A stretch of 64,000 bases of DNA from G965200765 sp965200765 (GCA_965200765.1 OZ241380.1:558001-622000); one strand, 5' to 3'; counted from the first letter of the stretch, positions 19,095 through 27,209 are shown. Made by a program: numbers and translations. Notes: a model not told the origin generated them from the letters alone.

Positions 19095-21292
19095 TGGTCT
19101 CCAAACCAACATTGGCCATGTCAGTCGATTTTCTAGCTGCTTTTGCAAAATTGCCCAGGCAACAGCAAAGAAGCGTGCAAAAAATGATTGGCAAGTTTAA
19201 AGACAATCCGGGATCAAGTGGTTTGAATTTTGAGCGTATTCAAGGTTCCAAAGAACCAAATATGCGCTCAATTCGTATCGACCAAAAGTATCGCGCAATT
19301 GTTCTAAAGCCAAACCAGGGCAATGTGCATATGTTGCTTTGGGCAGACAAGCATGACGATGCATACTCTTGGGCAACCAGACATCATTGCAGCATTAACC
19401 CCGAAACTGGCGGAATTCAGATCTATCAGCCCAAAACATTTGACGAGACCACAGATTTTTCGAACCTGAAAGCATCGTTGTTTGTAGCTGAACATTCAAA
19501 AGCATTCGATAAACTTGAAGACCGTCAATTGTTGCGATTGGGAGTTCCAAGTTCAATGCTGGCCGAAGTTCGAACGGTTCAAACTGACTCTGACCTTGAT
19601 GCTATGGAAAAGCGATTGCCGGTGTATGTCCATGAACGATTGTTTTATTACATGGAGGGAGAGTCATATCAAAACCTGATTTCGGAGAATGGCAAGCCGT
19701 TCGAGCCTTCTGAGGTTTTGGCCAATAGGCCAATTGGCTGTGTCATGGACCGAGAGACAGCAGAAGGGCTTGAAAAAGAGTCGGAGCAAATAGATACCGA
19801 AGATTTTTTGACTGCACTGAACCGGGTAGATTCTCGTTCAAGGTTTGTTGTAGTCGATGATGAATTTGAACTTCAATCCATGCTGAATGCTCCACTGGAG
19901 CATTGGAGAGTGTTTCTGCATCCCACTCAGCGAAACTTGGTGGAACGAGATTGGAATGGACCCGTCAGAGTGCTTGGGGCAGCGGGTACCGGGAAAACAG
20001 TTGTTGCTATGCATCGAGCTCGCTGGTTGGCTAAAAATCCGCGGCAGGCCGGCAGAATATTGTTTACAACTTTTACCCGGAATCTGGCAGCGGATATTGA
20101 AAACAACCTTAGGCAGATCTGCTTGTCTGGTGAAATGGACCAGATTGAAGTCATAAATTTTGACAGATGGGTGTACGGGTATTTACGTAGTCAGGGCTAT
20201 CAGCAGGAAATTGTTTTCGGCAGACATGAGGAGGCTTGGAGAAGTGCCTTGGATATGAAGCCGAGTGATGTTGACCTACCGGACAAGTTTTATGAAGAAG
20301 AATGGGAGCAAGTAATCCAGACAAATTCAATTTCGACCAAAGATGAATATCGCAGGGTGTCCCGAGTTGGACGCGGTACACGACTGCTTCGAAATGATCG
20401 GGATAAGGTTTGGACTGTATTTGAACAGTATCGAATGGAACTTGCCAAACTGGACGTAACAGAATTGCAAGATGCTTACATGGACGCAACTTCGATTTTG
20501 ATAAACGACAATTCGACTCAGAAGTACCAGTCTGTGATTGTTGATGAAGCACAGGATATGACCTCGCAATCTTTTCGTTTGATTCGCGCTTTGGTGCCTG
20601 AAGGAAAAAATGACATATTCATAACAGGAGATGCACATCAGCGAATATACAGGCGAAGCAAGCTAGTGCTTGGTCATTGTGGAATCAATATCGTAGGAAG
20701 ATCAAGAAAGCTTCGGTTGAATTATCGAACAACAGAAGAAACCCGTCGTTGGGCTGCTGATATGCTGGCCAATTGCGATATAGATGATTTGGATGGTGGA
20801 AAAGATGACAACTTGAAGATTCGATCGTTAACCTATGGCCCGGAACCGTACATCAGAAATTTTGAAACAATTGAAGAGCAGGCAAATTATATTGTTGAGT
20901 ATGTCAATAGACTAATGGATTCGGGTCAAGAATCCAGGAACATTTGCATCATCGCAAGGACAAAGGATGAAAGAGACGAAATCATCGAATTAATAGAGGA
21001 AATGTTGCCAGTATATTTGTTGGATCAAAAACTGGACGATAGAGCGAAAGACGGAGTCAGAATTGCTACTATGCATCGTACCAAAGGATTGGAATTTGAC
21101 AATGTTGTGATGGCAAGTGTAAACGACGATATTGTTCCGCTTGAATCTGTACTGGAAAATGCCGCCGATGAATCAAGTCGTCAGTCAGTTGAAATCCAAG
21201 AACGGGCACTCCTCTATGTTGCCGCAACTCGTGCCAAGAAAGAATTGCAAGTTCTAAGTTATGGCTGTCAAAGTCGGTTTTTGAAGAGTTAG
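19094..21292 (+). CDS. RelE-like/UvrD-type helicase fusion
   Basis: A 732-residue protein starting in a TAATG overlap with the preceding gene. The first ~100 residues resemble the RelE/ParE toxin fold: an F-x-x-x-x-x-K-L-P-x-x-x-Q helix, then N-M-R-S-I-R-I-D-Q-K-Y-R-A-I-V strands and a terminal W-A-D-K-H-D-D-A-Y-x-W-A. The rest is an SF1A helicase: Walker A A-A-G-T-G-K-T-V near 296, V-D-E-A-Q-D near 483, L-N-Y-R-T-T-E-E-T near 541, T-M-H-R-T-K-G-L-E-F-D near 658, and L-Y-V-A-A-T-R-A-K-K near 711. Stand-alone RelE proteins cleave mRNA on the ribosome; here the fold may instead bind DNA, RNA or a partner. As the last gene of the operon it takes the place of drmC in DISARM. No terminator hairpin is evident after the stop. 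Confidence 0.85.
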   Translation: MVSKPTLAMSVDFLAAFAKLPRQQQRSVQKMIGKFKDNPGSSGLNFERIQGSKEPNMRSIRIDQKYRAIVLKPNQGNVHMLLWADKHDDAYSWATRHHCSINPETGGIQIYQPKTFDETTDFSNLKASLFVAEHSKAFDKLEDRQLLRLGVPSSMLAEVRTVQTDSDLDAMEKRLPVYVHERLFYYMEGESYQNLISENGKPFEPSEVLANRPIGCVMDRETAEGLEKESEQIDTEDFLTALNRVDSRSRFVVVDDEFELQSMLNAPLEHWRVFLHPTQRNLVERDWNGPVRVLGAAGTGKTVVAMHRARWLAKNPRQAGRILFTTFTRNLAADIENNLRQICLSGEMDQIEVINFDRWVYGYLRSQGYQQEIVFGRHEEAWRSALDMKPSDVDLPDKFYEEEWEQVIQTNSISTKDEYRRVSRVGRGTRLLRNDRDKVWTVFEQYRMELAKLDVTELQDAYMDATSILINDNSTQKYQSVIVDEAQDMTSQSFRLIRALVPEGKNDIFITGDAHQRIYRRSKLVLGHCGINIVGRSRKLRLNYRTTEETRRWAADMLANCDIDDLDGGKDDNLKIRSLTYGPEPYIRNFETIEEQANYIVEYVNRLMDSGQESRNICIIARTKDERDEIIELIEEMLPVYLLDQKLDDRAKDGVRIATMHRTKGLEFDNVVMASVNDDIVPLESVLENAADESSRQSVEIQERALLYVAATRAKKELQVLSYGCQSRFLKS

Positions 21293-21874
21293 TATCAATG
21301 GTATGCTTGAGTAAATTCAGATTTCGCTTAAGAATATGAAAACAGAGGTATTTAACCGTCAGTGCCGTCACTATGCGGATCAGGCTTTTGGGCAAGTTCT
21401 GGGCCGAAGCGGCGACCTGAAGCTCCAGAAATACATTAGATGAACTGAGAGGTCGAGGGGCGGTATCCTTGACTGGTCGTGGAAAACATGCGCGTTGGCG
21501 TATTGCATGATTCTGTTTACTGAAAAATTTGGCGAAAAGGTGCTTTCCATTCCTGACAGTCGCATTGAGTAACAAGTACTGACCTGTATATGACATGCTG
21601 ACAAAAGTCTATAGTTGATTTTGACTACTTTCGAAAAGTTCAGCCAAAGGTCACTGGGGAATGTCACTGGAAGGCGTTGGAAAGGGCATTTGAGGTCACT
21701 GGGGAATGTCACTGGAAGGTATTGAAGATTATTCTATTGATTCTCTTGACCGCAGTTGACAATCACTGAATATCAAGTGGATTGAGCAACATATAACAAT
21801 CCAAGGTGCGTCCTGAGTAACCTCCCTTGGAGAACTGTCTGTTGCCTGAAATTCCACGAACGCAGAGAAAAACA
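21293..21874 (+). other. Gene-poor stretch with degraded coding fragments
   Basis: No intact gene. A fragment around 21430-21500 reads L-D-E-L-R-G-R-G-A then L-T-G-R-G-K-H-A-R-W, like the winged-helix C-terminus of a regulator-type ATPase, but frames are broken. Two 27-base direct repeats follow (listed separately). Confidence 0.35.
21648..21719 (+). repeat. 27-bp direct repeat pair
   Basis: The same 27 bases, starting AGGTCACTGGGGAATG, occur at 21648-21674 and 21693-21719. The 45-base period is in frame and reads V-T-G-E-C-H-W-K twice. They could be a short protein repeat in a decayed gene or a protein-binding site. Confidence 0.6.
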
Positions 21875-23026
21875 TTACAACTCTGCAAAGGGTAGCGCAT
21901 CAATCTTTCCCCCGAGGGGCAGATTCATGTTTCCAGGATGTACCACATAGCCATGCCCTACCTGATTTCCGTAGTCATTTTGAAAAATTTTGATTGAGTT
22001 CGCCATCGCGGGACGCGGTGTTGCTGACACTTTGACTTCAATCGGTATCAATTTTCTGTCAAGGTCAACCACAAAGTCCACTTCGGTACCTGCTGTAGTT
22101 CTCCAGAAATATACTCTGGGGTCCATTCCTCGGTGAACTAGGGTTTTGTAGATTTCAGACAGGACAGCGGTTTCGAAAATTGCTCCAGCAAGAGGTCCGG
22201 ATGCAGCACTTTGCGGGTCGCGTACTCCTGTCAGATAGCAAAGCATGCCGACATCGGAAAAGTAAACCTTTGGCATTTTGACTAGCCGCTTCCCTATATT
22301 TGAAAAGTATGGTCGCAATACGACCACTTGATATGTTGCCTGCAGTATTGACAGCCAGGACTTCACTGTGTTCACTGCTATTCCTAAATCTCTGGCTACA
22401 TCCGTCAAGTTAAGAAGCTGGCCACTTCTGGATGCCAGAATGGTCAGAAAACTCTGGTACAGGTTCAAGTTCCCGACATTCAGCAGGGAACGCAGGTCTC
22501 GTTCCAGGTAGGTTTGAATATACGCTCCATACCAGTTGGGTGCATTTCTGCGCGGATTGATTGCCAGTTCAGGGTAGCTGCCGCGCAATATCTGTCTCCA
22601 TAGATTGTCGAAGACATATTTTTCTGTTTTGGCAAGCTTATCGCTTCTTTCCCAAGGAAACAACAGATTTCCTTGGCCTTCTACTTCTCTTCTAGATAGT
22701 GGAAAAAGACGCAGTACAGCGGTACGGCCCGCTAATGATTCTGTTATTTTCTCGGAAAGCAGGAGATTTTGCGAACCGCTCAACAAGTACTGACCATATT
22801 GAAGGCGGTTCTCATCAATTCTTACTTTGATGTAGGAAAGCAATTCAGGGGCATGTTGCACTTCGTCAAAAATTACAGGAGGGGAATATCTTTCAAGAAA
22901 TGATCTGGGGTCGTTAAGCGCAAGCGAACGCACATCAGGCAAGTCAAGCGAGACATACTGGTAGCGATTGCCAAAGAGTTTTCGTAGAAGAGTTGTTTTT
23001 CCCGACTGTCGCGGACCAGTCAGCAT
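21875..23026 (-). CDS. AAA ATPase with DUF4143 domain
   Basis: A 383-residue frame. The P-loop G-P-R-Q-S-G-K-T-T lies only four residues from its ATG, and Walker B is V-I-F-D-E-V-Q-H-A near 53. Y-L-L-S-G-S-Q-N follows near 80. The DUF4143 part includes L-R-G-S-Y-P-E-L, then T-Y-L-E-R-D-L-R-S-L near 175. The end has T-A-G-T-E-V-D-F-V-V-D and P-I-E-V-K, a PD-(D/E)XK-like core. This family is common in mobile DNA and poorly understood. The usual ~25 residues before the P-loop are missing here. They are readable in another frame at 23097-23030 (Y-I-H-R-S-I-E-P-V-L-K-R), so one base appears to have been lost near 23030-23045. No Shine-Dalgarno precedes the ATG at 23026. The gene is either a frameshifted pseudogene or was sequenced with an error. 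Confidence 0.8.
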   Translation of the reverse strand: MLTGPRQSGKTTLLRKLFGNRYQYVSLDLPDVRSLALNDPRSFLERYSPPVIFDEVQHAPELLSYIKVRIDENRLQYGQYLLSGSQNLLLSEKITESLAGRTAVLRLFPLSRREVEGQGNLLFPWERSDKLAKTEKYVFDNLWRQILRGSYPELAINPRRNAPNWYGAYIQTYLERDLRSLLNVGNLNLYQSFLTILASRSGQLLNLTDVARDLGIAVNTVKSWLSILQATYQVVVLRPYFSNIGKRLVKMPKVYFSDVGMLCYLTGVRDPQSAASGPLAGAIFETAVLSEIYKTLVHRGMDPRVYFWRTTAGTEVDFVVDLDRKLIPIEVKVSATPRPAMANSIKIFQNDYGNQVGHGYVVHPGNMNLPLGGKIDALPFAEL

Positions 23027-23097
23027 GGTAGCCGAAACTCGGAAACTACTCTTTTCAAGACCGGTTCTATGGAACGATGAATGTAAGTCGAATTCAC

Positions 23098-23390
23098 AAC
23101 TAAATGGTCAGGTCAATATTATGCAATTGAATTATATATTTTTATGCAGTTTCACGTTGTCTTTTTGATAGTTGCCTTGATCCCTTCATTTTCAGGACAG
23201 TCCAGAATTGGCAGTTCTCCGGCCATCTCCGGTAGTGTTTTTCTGGCGGCCGGGCCAACCCTGCCACTTCTGAGTCGTCAACACCCAGCCCATTCAGGTA
23301 GACATTGGTTGACACTAGAGGACCTCGCCGCTGGCCGCTATAAACAGTTTCAGTTGGAGCGAATTCGGTAGATTCCTGCTATTGAAGAAA
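23098..23390 (+). other. Gene-poor stretch before the cassette leader
   Basis: A 75-codon frame at 23144-23371 is locally less AT-rich than its surroundings but has no ribosome binding site or recognisable motif. I see no promoter, repeat or RNA gene here. Confidence 0.3.
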
Positions 23391-23700
23391 GGCAGCGGTC
23401 TAGTCGCCAAGTGAACGTTTTCATCGTTGGCTTCATCCATCCTTCGGGAATCTGCATTGACGATGAGCTGACGGGTTTCGCCTTTTTGAATCTTGAAGGT
23501 CTTCTGATGGGAAGGGATTGAGTGGTTATTGTCAGAATTCCTGCATCACAACAGTTCTACATCAAGTAGCCTGAATTTTGCACTGCCTGCTCGCTGGCCT
23601 GTTCACGCAGTCAACGCCTATGAGCAAATGAAAGCCAATGAAGGTCGACGAACCATGGGGTAAAGATGCCGAGGAACATGCTCATTTTTCTCAAAAATTT
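23390..23700 (-). pseudogene. Decayed DNA methyltransferase N-terminus, copy 2
   Basis: On the minus strand L-I-V-N-A-D-S-R then M-D-E and V-H-L can be read around 23405-23470. This is the sequence that in copy 4 directly precedes the TSPPY motif. Here the homology stops after V-H-L-A-T, so the catalytic half is missing. Upstream on the same strand are remnants of the Q-Y-R-F-x-x-L region in broken frames. The fragment lies divergently from the plus-strand PD-(D/E)XK gene, the arrangement expected of a former restriction-modification pair. Confidence 0.45.
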
Positions 23701-23912
23701 CTTCCTCGCAGTCGTTTAGCATCACTCGGAACAAGCTGAAGTGTTGATTTTCAATTCTTTGTTTGTTGGATTTTATCAATAATATCAATCATTTACAGCT
23801 GAATGTCAGCGAATTCCAGAAAAAAATCGATTTGTGACTTGACAGATGGGGGGGGGGGGGTAAATTAGAATCAAATCATGTTGAACAATAAACAACCAAA
23901 GTGGAGTGAATT
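23440..23912 (+). repeat. Conserved cassette leader, copy 2
   Basis: Second copy of the leader, closest to the one at 29205-29657. It includes the ACCATGGGGTAAAGATGC block, CTCAAAAATTTCTT, the AATATCAATCATTTACAG block, TTGACA with a G run, and CATGTTGAACAA...AACAACCAAAG just before the ribosome binding site. It contains the N-terminal end of a minus-strand methyltransferase relic, so the repeat is the old divergent promoter region of a restriction-modification module. Confidence 0.7.
23839..23866 (+). promoter_or_regulatory. Poly-G-spaced promoter (13 G) of the first PD-(D/E)XK gene
   Basis: TTGACA (23839-23844), GAT, thirteen G (23848-23860), then TAAATT (23861-23866), giving a 16-base spacer. 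One more G would give the optimal 17. A second possible -10, TAGAAT, begins at 23866. The start codon is about 47 bases downstream. Tract-length change should tune or switch transcription, as is known for Neisseria promoters with G or C runs between -35 and -10. Confidence 0.7.
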
Positions 23913-25079
23913 ATGAATGAAAAAGAAATCAAAAATCTTGCCGATTGTATTGAAAAAGGTAAGAATCCTGTTGAAGTTGATGGATATGGTTCAGAACTGA
24001 CACATCAGTGGTATTTGACTTGGCTTTTGGACTCACGTCATTGGAGAGATGCCCGAGAAGCAATTGACTTGCTCATAGACAGTCCTTCTTCCTATAAATG
24101 CCCGGAAGACAACAAGGGCTACCAAGAGATAGCTGAACAGTGGAAAAGGAATTTTCCGCAAGAATTCTGGTGTAATTTTGAATACCCGATTGGAAATAAA
24201 GGTGAAGTGGATTTATTTCTTCGTTCAGAAGATGGAACCGGATTGGGTCTACCGATTGAATTGAAAGTAGACGGTAAATTTGATAAAGATCAATTGAAAA
24301 AATATTCCTATGGCAGAGAAGATAAATTAGGACTTGTTTTTCTCTTAGGTTCTTCTTCTGTTCGTCATGACAGCTTTCCTGATTCAAACGATAATATTAT
24401 TGGGTGTTGGAAATGGATTACAATTGATGACATTTTAACTGTGTGGAAATGTTTGTATGAATCGATGCCACAACAAGGTAAAATATGGTATGATTCTCTA
24501 GAGAATGAGGCACTAAGGTTGAATTGTGCCTTTGAAATTGAGAACTATGACACTTCTATATCTGGTAGTAAAGATCCAGATTGGCGAAAGAAGTATGGTT
24601 ATCGTGGCAACAATATTAAAAAACATCTGTATTTTTCGAAATTGAATTCAGTAAAGAATATGTTGTATGAAAAGAAAAACAAAGGCCTGATGGAGTGGGA
24701 ACTTTACGACACACGCAATAACACTGTTCTTAATTTAAATAGTGAAGAATATCCATGGAAAAACATACTAAATCTTGGGGAAAACAAGTATTATTGGGAG
24801 TTCAATGATGATATACTCGTGTTGAAAGTCGAGTTTGAAAATGAATGTGGTGACCATGGAATCAGAGAGTGGATAGATAAAATACAGGATAGCTTTAAAC
24901 AGGGATGGAACTGGCCAGATAGAGTGAAACTTAATCAAATTCGTAAACCCAGATCAGATGCAAAATGGCACGTTAGCGTATTGCGATGGGAATTGAATTT
25001 TGATTCCGCCGAATCAGTCGCCGACCAAGCCGTAAAGATTATTAAGCTGGTAGACAATAGCAAGATTTTAGATAAATAA
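23913..25079 (+). CDS. PD-(D/E)XK nuclease-family protein, paralogue 1
   Basis: A 388-residue protein. GGAG is six bases before the ATG. The candidate catalytic core is G-E-V-D-L-F-L (Asp100) followed 16 residues later by P-I-E-L-K-V-D (Glu116, Lys118), then D-Q-L-K-K-Y. That is the D...ExK-Q arrangement of PD-(D/E)XK enzymes of the PDDEXK_4 type. G-R-E-D-K-L-G-L-V-F-L-L-G-S-S-S-V-R follows. The C-terminal ~200 residues are aromatic-rich and unrecognised, perhaps target binding. The paralogue at 29658-30803 is similar over its whole length. Both sit downstream of the same leader and poly-G promoter and divergent from methyltransferase debris. It is probably a restriction or antiviral nuclease; the substrate is unknown. 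Possible switching between expressed and silent states is inferred from the promoter. Confidence 0.75.
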   Translation: MNEKEIKNLADCIEKGKNPVEVDGYGSELTHQWYLTWLLDSRHWRDAREAIDLLIDSPSSYKCPEDNKGYQEIAEQWKRNFPQEFWCNFEYPIGNKGEVDLFLRSEDGTGLGLPIELKVDGKFDKDQLKKYSYGREDKLGLVFLLGSSSVRHDSFPDSNDNIIGCWKWITIDDILTVWKCLYESMPQQGKIWYDSLENEALRLNCAFEIENYDTSISGSKDPDWRKKYGYRGNNIKKHLYFSKLNSVKNMLYEKKNKGLMEWELYDTRNNTVLNLNSEEYPWKNILNLGENKYYWEFNDDILVLKVEFENECGDHGIREWIDKIQDSFKQGWNWPDRVKLNQIRKPRSDAKWHVSVLRWELNFDSAESVADQAVKIIKLVDNSKILDK

Positions 25080-25299
25080 TCGCTCTGTTTCCAGAAGTTG
25101 AGTAGCTTCATTGCCTATCTCACTCTATGGCTAATTCAGATTTCACTTGTTGAATTTGGATTATGTATGAAGCCTCGGAGGTAGAGCTCATACTCAAGGT
25201 GTTTCGAAGGTCGGAAGACAATGGCCTGCAACGAATTAGTACGGTTGCAGAGTGGTCAAGAAGTCTACTTCGTCTGATGACACCTTGGTTGGTGATTTG
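25080..25299 (+). other. Downstream flank with degenerate hairpin
   Basis: Matches the sequence after the second PD-(D/E)XK gene. Around 25167-25190 the TGAAGCCTCGGAGGTAGAGC segment is a mutated version of the perfect hairpin at 30901-30924, so a terminator has probably decayed here. Confidence 0.4.
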
Positions 25300-25602
25300 T
25301 ACAGGCAACCAACACCCATGACAGAAAAGCCACTAGACATCAGCGAATCATGGGGTAGAGATGTACGGGAACAGGCCCAGTTCTCTCAAAATTTCCCTCC
25401 CTGTAGCATTTTGGCATCATCCAGAACAGACTGAAGTGTTGATATTCAGTACCTTTGCTCGCTATATTTTATCAATTATTTCAATCATTTACACCTTCTT
25501 ATCAACGAAATCAAGAAAAAAATTTGAACTGTGACTTGACACTTGGGGTAAATTAGAATTCAAGCATGTTTGATAATGAACAACCAAAGTGAGGTACACA
25601 AA
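25300..25602 (+). repeat. Conserved cassette leader, copy 3
   Basis: Third leader copy. It carries CAGAAAAGCCACTAGA, ATCATGGGGTAGAGATG, CTCTCAAAATTTC, CATCATCCAGAAC, ATTATTTCAATCATTTACA, TTGACA, a short G run, TAAATTAGAATTC and GAACAACCAAAGTGAGG. The block CAGAAAAGCCACTAGA is shared with copy 4 specifically. It leads into the GIY-YIG gene. Confidence 0.7.
25536..25554 (+). promoter_or_regulatory. Collapsed poly-G promoter (4 G) upstream of the GIY-YIG gene
   Basis: TTGACA (25536-25541), CTT, only four G, then TAAATT (25549-25554). The spacer is 7 bases, or 12 to the alternative TAGAAT at 25554-25559. Neither fits a sigma-70 promoter, so this copy is predicted to be off or to use another promoter. 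It is clearly homologous to the 12- and 13-G versions. Confidence 0.55.
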
Positions 25603-25689
25603 TTGGAACAGATTATATTTTTGAAGGATGTTTGGTCAATTGACAACGTAGAAAATTACAAAATTCATTTTTGACGTAAGTATCGAAAT

Positions 25690-26424
25690 ATGTATGAACC
25701 TCTGGATGAATGGGTAATTGATAGGTCAATATGGCAAAAAAATTGGTTAGGGTACCGTCCGAAAATGAATGCCTTCAATCGAGAGTACATCTTTTCGGTA
25801 ATGAGATTTTACCATGAAGATGATGCTTGGCTGTTTGGTGGGGTATTTCGGGTAGTTGGTCGATATGAAGACCGGTACGAAGTTGAACTTGCAGACAGTG
25901 GGAAAAAATTTATAGGTCGATTAAAATTACGATCTCAATACAAATCCCAAGCTACCCGGGTTAATTTTGAAAATCACTATGATGAAATTCAAGTATTGGA
26001 GATTTTACGTGAGCCCTACTCTGGACTAGTATTCCCCGGTTATGAAAACATTGATATTACGTTCCCCGAGTTAGAGGCTGTAATTCGTAAAGATAGACCG
26101 GATTGGAAACTGGCTTTGGAAAACATGAAGGGAGTTTACATGATTACAGATATGAAATCAGGAAAACGATATATTGGATCTGCCTACGGAGATTGGGGTA
26201 TTTGGTCAAGATGGCAAAACTATGTCGAATACGGACACGGAGGGAACAAAGAGTTGATAAAGTTGCTTGGCAGTGAAAGCGAGGGATACGCCCGTTTGAA
26301 CTTGAAATTTACATTGCTCGAAAATTTTCTTGCCAAAGTAGATGACAATACAGTTGTTCATCGTGAATCATATTGGAAAGAAGTGTTGTTGACTAGAGGG
26401 CAGTTTGGATTGAATTTGAATTGA
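25690..26424 (+). CDS. GIY-YIG nuclease, probably nonsense-interrupted near its start
   Basis: The 244-residue frame contains a GIY-YIG nuclease domain: G-V-Y-M-I at about 148, R-Y-I-G-S at about 161, catalytic Arg in I-W-S-R-W near 174, and the metal-binding Glu in H-R-E-S-Y-W-K (Glu226). The N-terminal half, with W-V-I-D-R-S-I-W-Q, is a family extension. The natural start seems to be the TTG at 25603: GAGG is eight bases before it, and the same frame reads L-E-Q-I-I-F-L-K-D-V-W until a TGA at 25672-25674, only five codons before the ATG at 25690. No ribosome binding site precedes that ATG. With the collapsed promoter, the gene looks silenced. Related enzymes are type II restriction nucleases or defence-associated nucleases. 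Confidence 0.8.
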   Translation: MYEPLDEWVIDRSIWQKNWLGYRPKMNAFNREYIFSVMRFYHEDDAWLFGGVFRVVGRYEDRYEVELADSGKKFIGRLKLRSQYKSQATRVNFENHYDEIQVLEILREPYSGLVFPGYENIDITFPELEAVIRKDRPDWKLALENMKGVYMITDMKSGKRYIGSAYGDWGIWSRWQNYVEYGHGGNKELIKLLGSESEGYARLNLKFTLLENFLAKVDDNTVVHRESYWKEVLLTRGQFGLNLN

Positions 26425-26433
26425 ACAATTCGA

Positions 26434-26640
26434 ATGAACTATCTTAATTCGTTAGTTTCTGAACCACTTCCTTCTTTCGGATTGAACAACGAATTGATTG
26501 AAGAATCAATTGAAAAGGTGCAAAAAGCAGGCACGAAATAGCCAGGAATTGCGTAATCAATGCTTTACTCTCTACAATCTCTCGAAAAGGAAAATAACCC
26601 CACCAAGCCCACGTTGTTGTATCAAAGTGAAATGTTTTGC
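26434..26640 (+). pseudogene. Unrecognised gene start with two nonsense codons
   Basis: An ATG at 26434, ten bases after the GIY-YIG stop, opens 35 codons beginning M-N-Y-L-N-S-L-V-S-E-P-L-P. A TAG at 26539 and a TAA at 26554 interrupt the frame, which then continues with S-M-L-Y-S-L-Q-S-L-E-K-E-N-N-P-T-K-P. A single frame with two stops suggests recent nonsense decay of a gene co-transcribed with the nuclease, possibly its methyltransferase. I do not recognise the family. Confidence 0.35.
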
Positions 26641-26810
26641 ATTTCGCCGCACCATGCCTGTCGACCGGACTATCCTCTGTTGCAACTGGTCAAGCAGATT
26701 CCCAGGAATGGTTCGGTGAGTCGTATTGTCCAGAGAATGTTCTTCCCGGTCTTCCGAGTCGGATGATGGTCAGTCTGATGTTGCTGTATCGCTCAGTGGA
26801 GTCCCTACGG
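26640..26810 (+). mobile_element. IS5-like transposase fragment (degenerate)
   Basis: In one frame D-Y-P-L-L-Q-L-V-K-Q-I can be read. The next frame continues W-F-G-E-S-Y-C-P-E-N-V-L-P-G-L-P-S-R-M-M-V-S-L-M-L-L. That order resembles the N-terminus of IS5/IS1182 transposases (hPLvxLAxxIDW...GRPgxpxRlMvgLlxLk). No ends or inverted repeats were found, and the C-terminal catalytic part is missing. Confidence 0.35.
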
Positions 26811-27130
26811 CGTAATTTGACACCCAACCCGTCACTGATGAAGGTGGAGGCTTCCCGCTGGTGGCGGACCAAGAGGGCAGGGTTCGGGTGCCGTGGAAGA
26901 GTGCGTTTTCGCGATTTTGGAAGTTGCTGAAGCGGATGGAATTTGAGCATGGTGCGATGCGCGCGTTGTTCTACCGCAACTGCGCCCAATTAATACGGGC
27001 ATGTCAGAATTTTATACAAACAGACCTAAAACAATTGAACGAATTTGGATTTCAAGAGTGTTGTTGATGTCAAATTATCTCATAAAAACAATTAGTTAGC
27101 TATATTTCAAAAAAAATGTGAAAAAAGTAC
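26811..27130 (+). other. Gene-poor stretch
   Basis: A less AT-rich patch to about 26970 with short uninformative frames, then AT-rich DNA. It is probably transposon or gene debris. No RNA gene was seen. Confidence 0.3.
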
Positions 27131-27161
27131 TTGACAAGGAGCATAGGGGCAGGGGTAGAAT
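27131..27161 (+). promoter_or_regulatory. Interrupted G-run promoter of the second DUF1524 gene
   Basis: TTGACA (27131-27136), a 19-base spacer ending GGGGCAGGGG, then TAGAAT (27156-27161). The layout resembles the poly-G promoters, but CA breaks the G run, which would stop slippage. It may be a locked form. The start codon is 48 bases downstream. Confidence 0.5.
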
Positions 27162-27209
27162 TAGTAGAGTGAAATTTCAAGTGAGTCAACCAAGAGAGAG
27201 GTTCATGGT

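Noticed and set aside
21069..21596. 175-codon minus-strand frame across the end of the UvrD gene
   Set aside because: Overlaps conserved UvrD motifs and shows no motif of its own.
21648..21719. The 27-bp repeats as an attachment site or transposon target duplication
   Set aside because: They are only 45 bp apart and in coding-like frame, with no mobile element between them.
23144..23371. 75-codon frame with a hydrophobic start, possible small secreted protein
   Set aside because: Start lacks a ribosome binding site and the rest is low-complexity Ser/Pro/Gly sequence without a family pattern.
25672..25674. Alternative genetic code with TGA as a sense codon
   Set aside because: TGA ends several intact genes here (for example the first DUF1524 gene at 3884-3886 and the large methyltransferase), so the TGA in the GIY-YIG gene is a normal stop.
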